A DNA stretch of 7,273 nucleotides. Origin: an uncultured Terriglobales bacterium. Its GTDB lineage: Bacteria; Acidobacteriota; Terriglobia; Terriglobales; Acidobacteriaceae. This document shows positions 5,725 to 7,273 of the stretch, piece after piece. The DNA is taken from the NCBI GenBank assembly GCA_955652845.1, contig CATPBY010000147.1, forward strand, positions 1 through 7,273, given 5' to 3'. Each line of letters starts with the position of its first letter. Position 1 is the first letter of the stretch. The notes under the pieces are model-generated. The model was not told the DNA's origin and did not search any database. It worked only from the letters and a program-made list of their open reading frames with translations. Position numbers and translations under genes: made by a program.

Positions 5725-7273
5725 CTAGCGCAGGCTTACTTTCCCAGTTAACTCGATCTGCTCAGCGGAACGCGCAACATAGACGTCGAAGTCACCTGGT
5801 GCAACCGTCCACTGGTGATTCTTAGCATCGTAATAAGAGAAGGGTCGATGATCGAGGCTAACCTGGACGTGTTTGGTCTCGCCAGGATTGAGATCCACTT
5901 TTTTAAAGCCCTTCAATTCCTTCAGTGGACGCGGTACCGGAGCATGCCGGTCCCCAACGTATACCTGCGCCACCTCAGCGCCGGCGCGATTGCCTGTGTT
6001 GGTGACATCGAAAGCCACGCTAACTGGCTGGTCCAGCGAGGACGTGGCTGGGGACACAGTCAGATTCTTGTATGCAAATGTTGTGTAGGACAGCCCGAAA
6101 CCAAACGGGAATAGCGGCTTGACTGCAGACTTATCGAAATGGCGGTACCCCACGAAGACCCCTTCGCTGTAAGTGACTTTTTTCTCGCCATTTTTCGGAT
6201 AGTAGGTGTCGTGAACCGCATTATCCTCCCAGCGCCGCTCAATGGACATCGGCAGTCTTCCGGAAGGACTGAACTCGCCAAACAACAGTTGCGCCAGCGC
6301 TGTTCCTCCTTCCTGACCGGGATACCAGGCCTGCAAAAGTGCAGGGACCCGATCAAGCCACGATGCCATCTCCACTCCGCCCCCGGAAGTCATAATGACC
6401 ACACTGTTCTTGTTTATGGCAGCGATCTGCCTGATGAGTTCATCCTGCCCGGGCGGCAGGCGGAATGTACGATCGCCACTTTCCCCTTCGCTGGCGGTGT
6501 CAAAGCCCACCGCCAGCACCACGGCATCAGCGTGCGATGCCAGCGATTTTGCCTCGGCGCTGACCAGAGTCTCAGGACGGACAATCCCAAGATTGGCGGT
6601 CGTCTTGCCCCAGCCGCTCTTCGAATAGTAATCGAGCTCAACCTGGTGCGGACCTGCGGTCAGGTTCACCGTGGCTTCACCTACAAAGGCATACCAGTCC
6701 TTCCAGTTGTCGAGAACAAGTTTCTTGTCTAAGTACAATCTGTAACCGCCGTTTTCGCCGGGACCCTGAACGAAGACGAGGTATTCACCCGCAGCACTGG
6801 GAGTGAAGAAGCCTGTCCAGCGGATCGACATATCGTTGTCAGCGCCTCCGCCTCCCCGGGCGGGCTCGTAGCTGACATGTTTATCGGTGCGAGTCACGAT
6901 GGGCGCGCCACTCAGATCTGCATTGCTAAAGAACTCGGATTTCAGGCCTTGCTGACCACCCGTGGCTTCAGTCGTAAATTCGGTTTGTTTAGCCATGTCT
7001 TCGAGGCTGGGGATTCCGCGCTCGTAGTAAACTTTCGTCCCGCTGCCTGCATAATTCACCAAACCTTCGAGATAACTCACCGGCGCAAATGGTCTTGCTT
7101 CGGCGCTGCCTCCGCCGCCGGGCTGCGCCGGATAGGCGTCAGGACCGATGACCGCGATGGTTTTTATGCGGGCTTTTTCCAGGGGCAGAATATTGCCGTC
7201 ATTTTTTAAAAGAACCATGCCCGACCGGGCCGCTTCCAGCGCTACCTGTCTGCCTTCGCGGTTGAACCGGGAA
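5725..7273 (-). CDS. Glycoside hydrolase family 3 (beta-glucosidase-like) with PA14 domain, C-terminal part (partial)
   Basis: The gene runs off the right edge. Its reading frame stays open to 7273 (FNREGRQVALEAARSG before the Met at 7218), so that Met is internal. Residues below count from it. VLLKNDGNILPL (2-13) is the classic entry to the GH3 C-terminal alpha/beta domain, and GGGGSAEA (34-41) is its conserved loop. A PA14 domain is inserted at about 90-214 (LKSEFFSNADLSG, then GEYLVFVQGPGENGGYRLYLD, then HQVELDYYSKSGW). The alpha/beta domain resumes with SEGESGDR (243-250), where Glu244 or Glu246 is the likely acid/base, followed by LLFGEFSPSGRLP and PLFPFGFGLSYTTF. A fibronectin III-like domain (about 385-495: VTNTGNRAGAEVAQVYV, then LKGFKKVDLNPGET) ends the protein. 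The N-terminal TIM barrel with the Asp nucleophile, and any signal peptide, are outside the window. Likely beta-glucosidase or beta-xylosidase activity on oligosaccharides; PA14 in such enzymes can shape the substrate pocket. It converges on the Gfo/Idh/MocA gene with 40 bp between. Confidence 0.93.
   Translation of the reverse strand, partial: SRFNREGRQVALEAARSGMVLLKNDGNILPLEKARIKTIAVIGPDAYPAQPGGGGSAEARPFAPVSYLEGLVNYAGSGTKVYYERGIPSLEDMAKQTEFTTEATGGQQGLKSEFFSNADLSGAPIVTRTDKHVSYEPARGGGGADNDMSIRWTGFFTPSAAGEYLVFVQGPGENGGYRLYLDKKLVLDNWKDWYAFVGEATVNLTAGPHQVELDYYSKSGWGKTTANLGIVRPETLVSAEAKSLASHADAVVLAVGFDTASEGESGDRTFRLPPGQDELIRQIAAINKNSVVIMTSGGGVEMASWLDRVPALLQAWYPGQEGGTALAQLLFGEFSPSGRLPMSIERRWEDNAVHDTYYPKNGEKKVTYSEGVFVGYRHFDKSAVKPLFPFGFGLSYTTFAYKNLTVSPATSSLDQPVSVAFDVTNTGNRAGAEVAQVYVGDRHAPVPRPLKELKGFKKVDLNPGETKHVQVSLDHRPFSYYDAKNHQWTVAPGDFDVYVARSAEQIELTGKVSLR

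Noticed and set aside
6139..6732. Long open frame (197 codons) on the plus strand opposite the GH3 gene
   Set aside because: It lies wholly antisense to a clear GH3/PA14 coding region, has no recognisable domain, and its composition is that of a shadow frame in GC-rich DNA.
1..7273. Mobile element, CRISPR, toxin-antitoxin or phage-defence locus
   Set aside because: There are no transposase, integrase, repeat-spacer, nuclease or defence-type proteins. All intact frames belong to metabolic or DNA repair families.

Overview
The window looks like ordinary chromosome from a moderately GC-rich soil-type bacterium. Three things suggest Acidobacteriota (Terriglobia-like): a cytochrome b/Mo-oxidoreductase pair, a Prim-PolC/LigC repair pair, and carbohydrate genes including a PA14-bearing GH3 enzyme. 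That assignment is an inference from protein style and gene content; the window holds no rRNA or other marker gene to prove it.

Layout, left to right. (1) 1-946, plus strand: the last 62 codons of a membrane cytochrome b (b561/thiosulfate-reductase type), overlapping by ATGA a Tat-exported molybdopterin oxidoreductase of the sulfite-oxidase fold. They are probably a two-gene operon in which a periplasmic Mo enzyme exchanges electrons with the quinone pool through the cytochrome. (2) 1032-3440: an archaeo-eukaryotic primase-type polymerase of the LigD-Pol/Prim-PolC class (plus strand), converging on an ATP-dependent DNA ligase of the LigC class (minus strand), with 12 bp between the stop codons. 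Together they can fill and seal gaps. No Ku gene is visible. (3) 3490-4431, plus strand: a PLP-dependent threonine/serine dehydratase, divergent from ligC across a 49-bp gap rich in short palindromes. (4) 4584-5684, plus strand: a Gfo/Idh/MocA NAD(P)-dependent oxidoreductase, probably acting on a sugar or polyol. (5) 5725 to the right edge, minus strand: the C-terminal part of a GH3 beta-glucosidase-type glycosidase with a PA14 domain inserted in its second catalytic domain. Its N-terminal TIM barrel with the nucleophile lies outside the window.

Coding density is high, and the longest non-coding gap is 152 bp. I see no tRNA, rRNA, CRISPR array, insertion sequence, phage gene or integration site. 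I found no clearly undescribed system. The most interesting unit is the convergent Prim-PolC/LigC pair, a version of a gene partnership known from mycobacteria.
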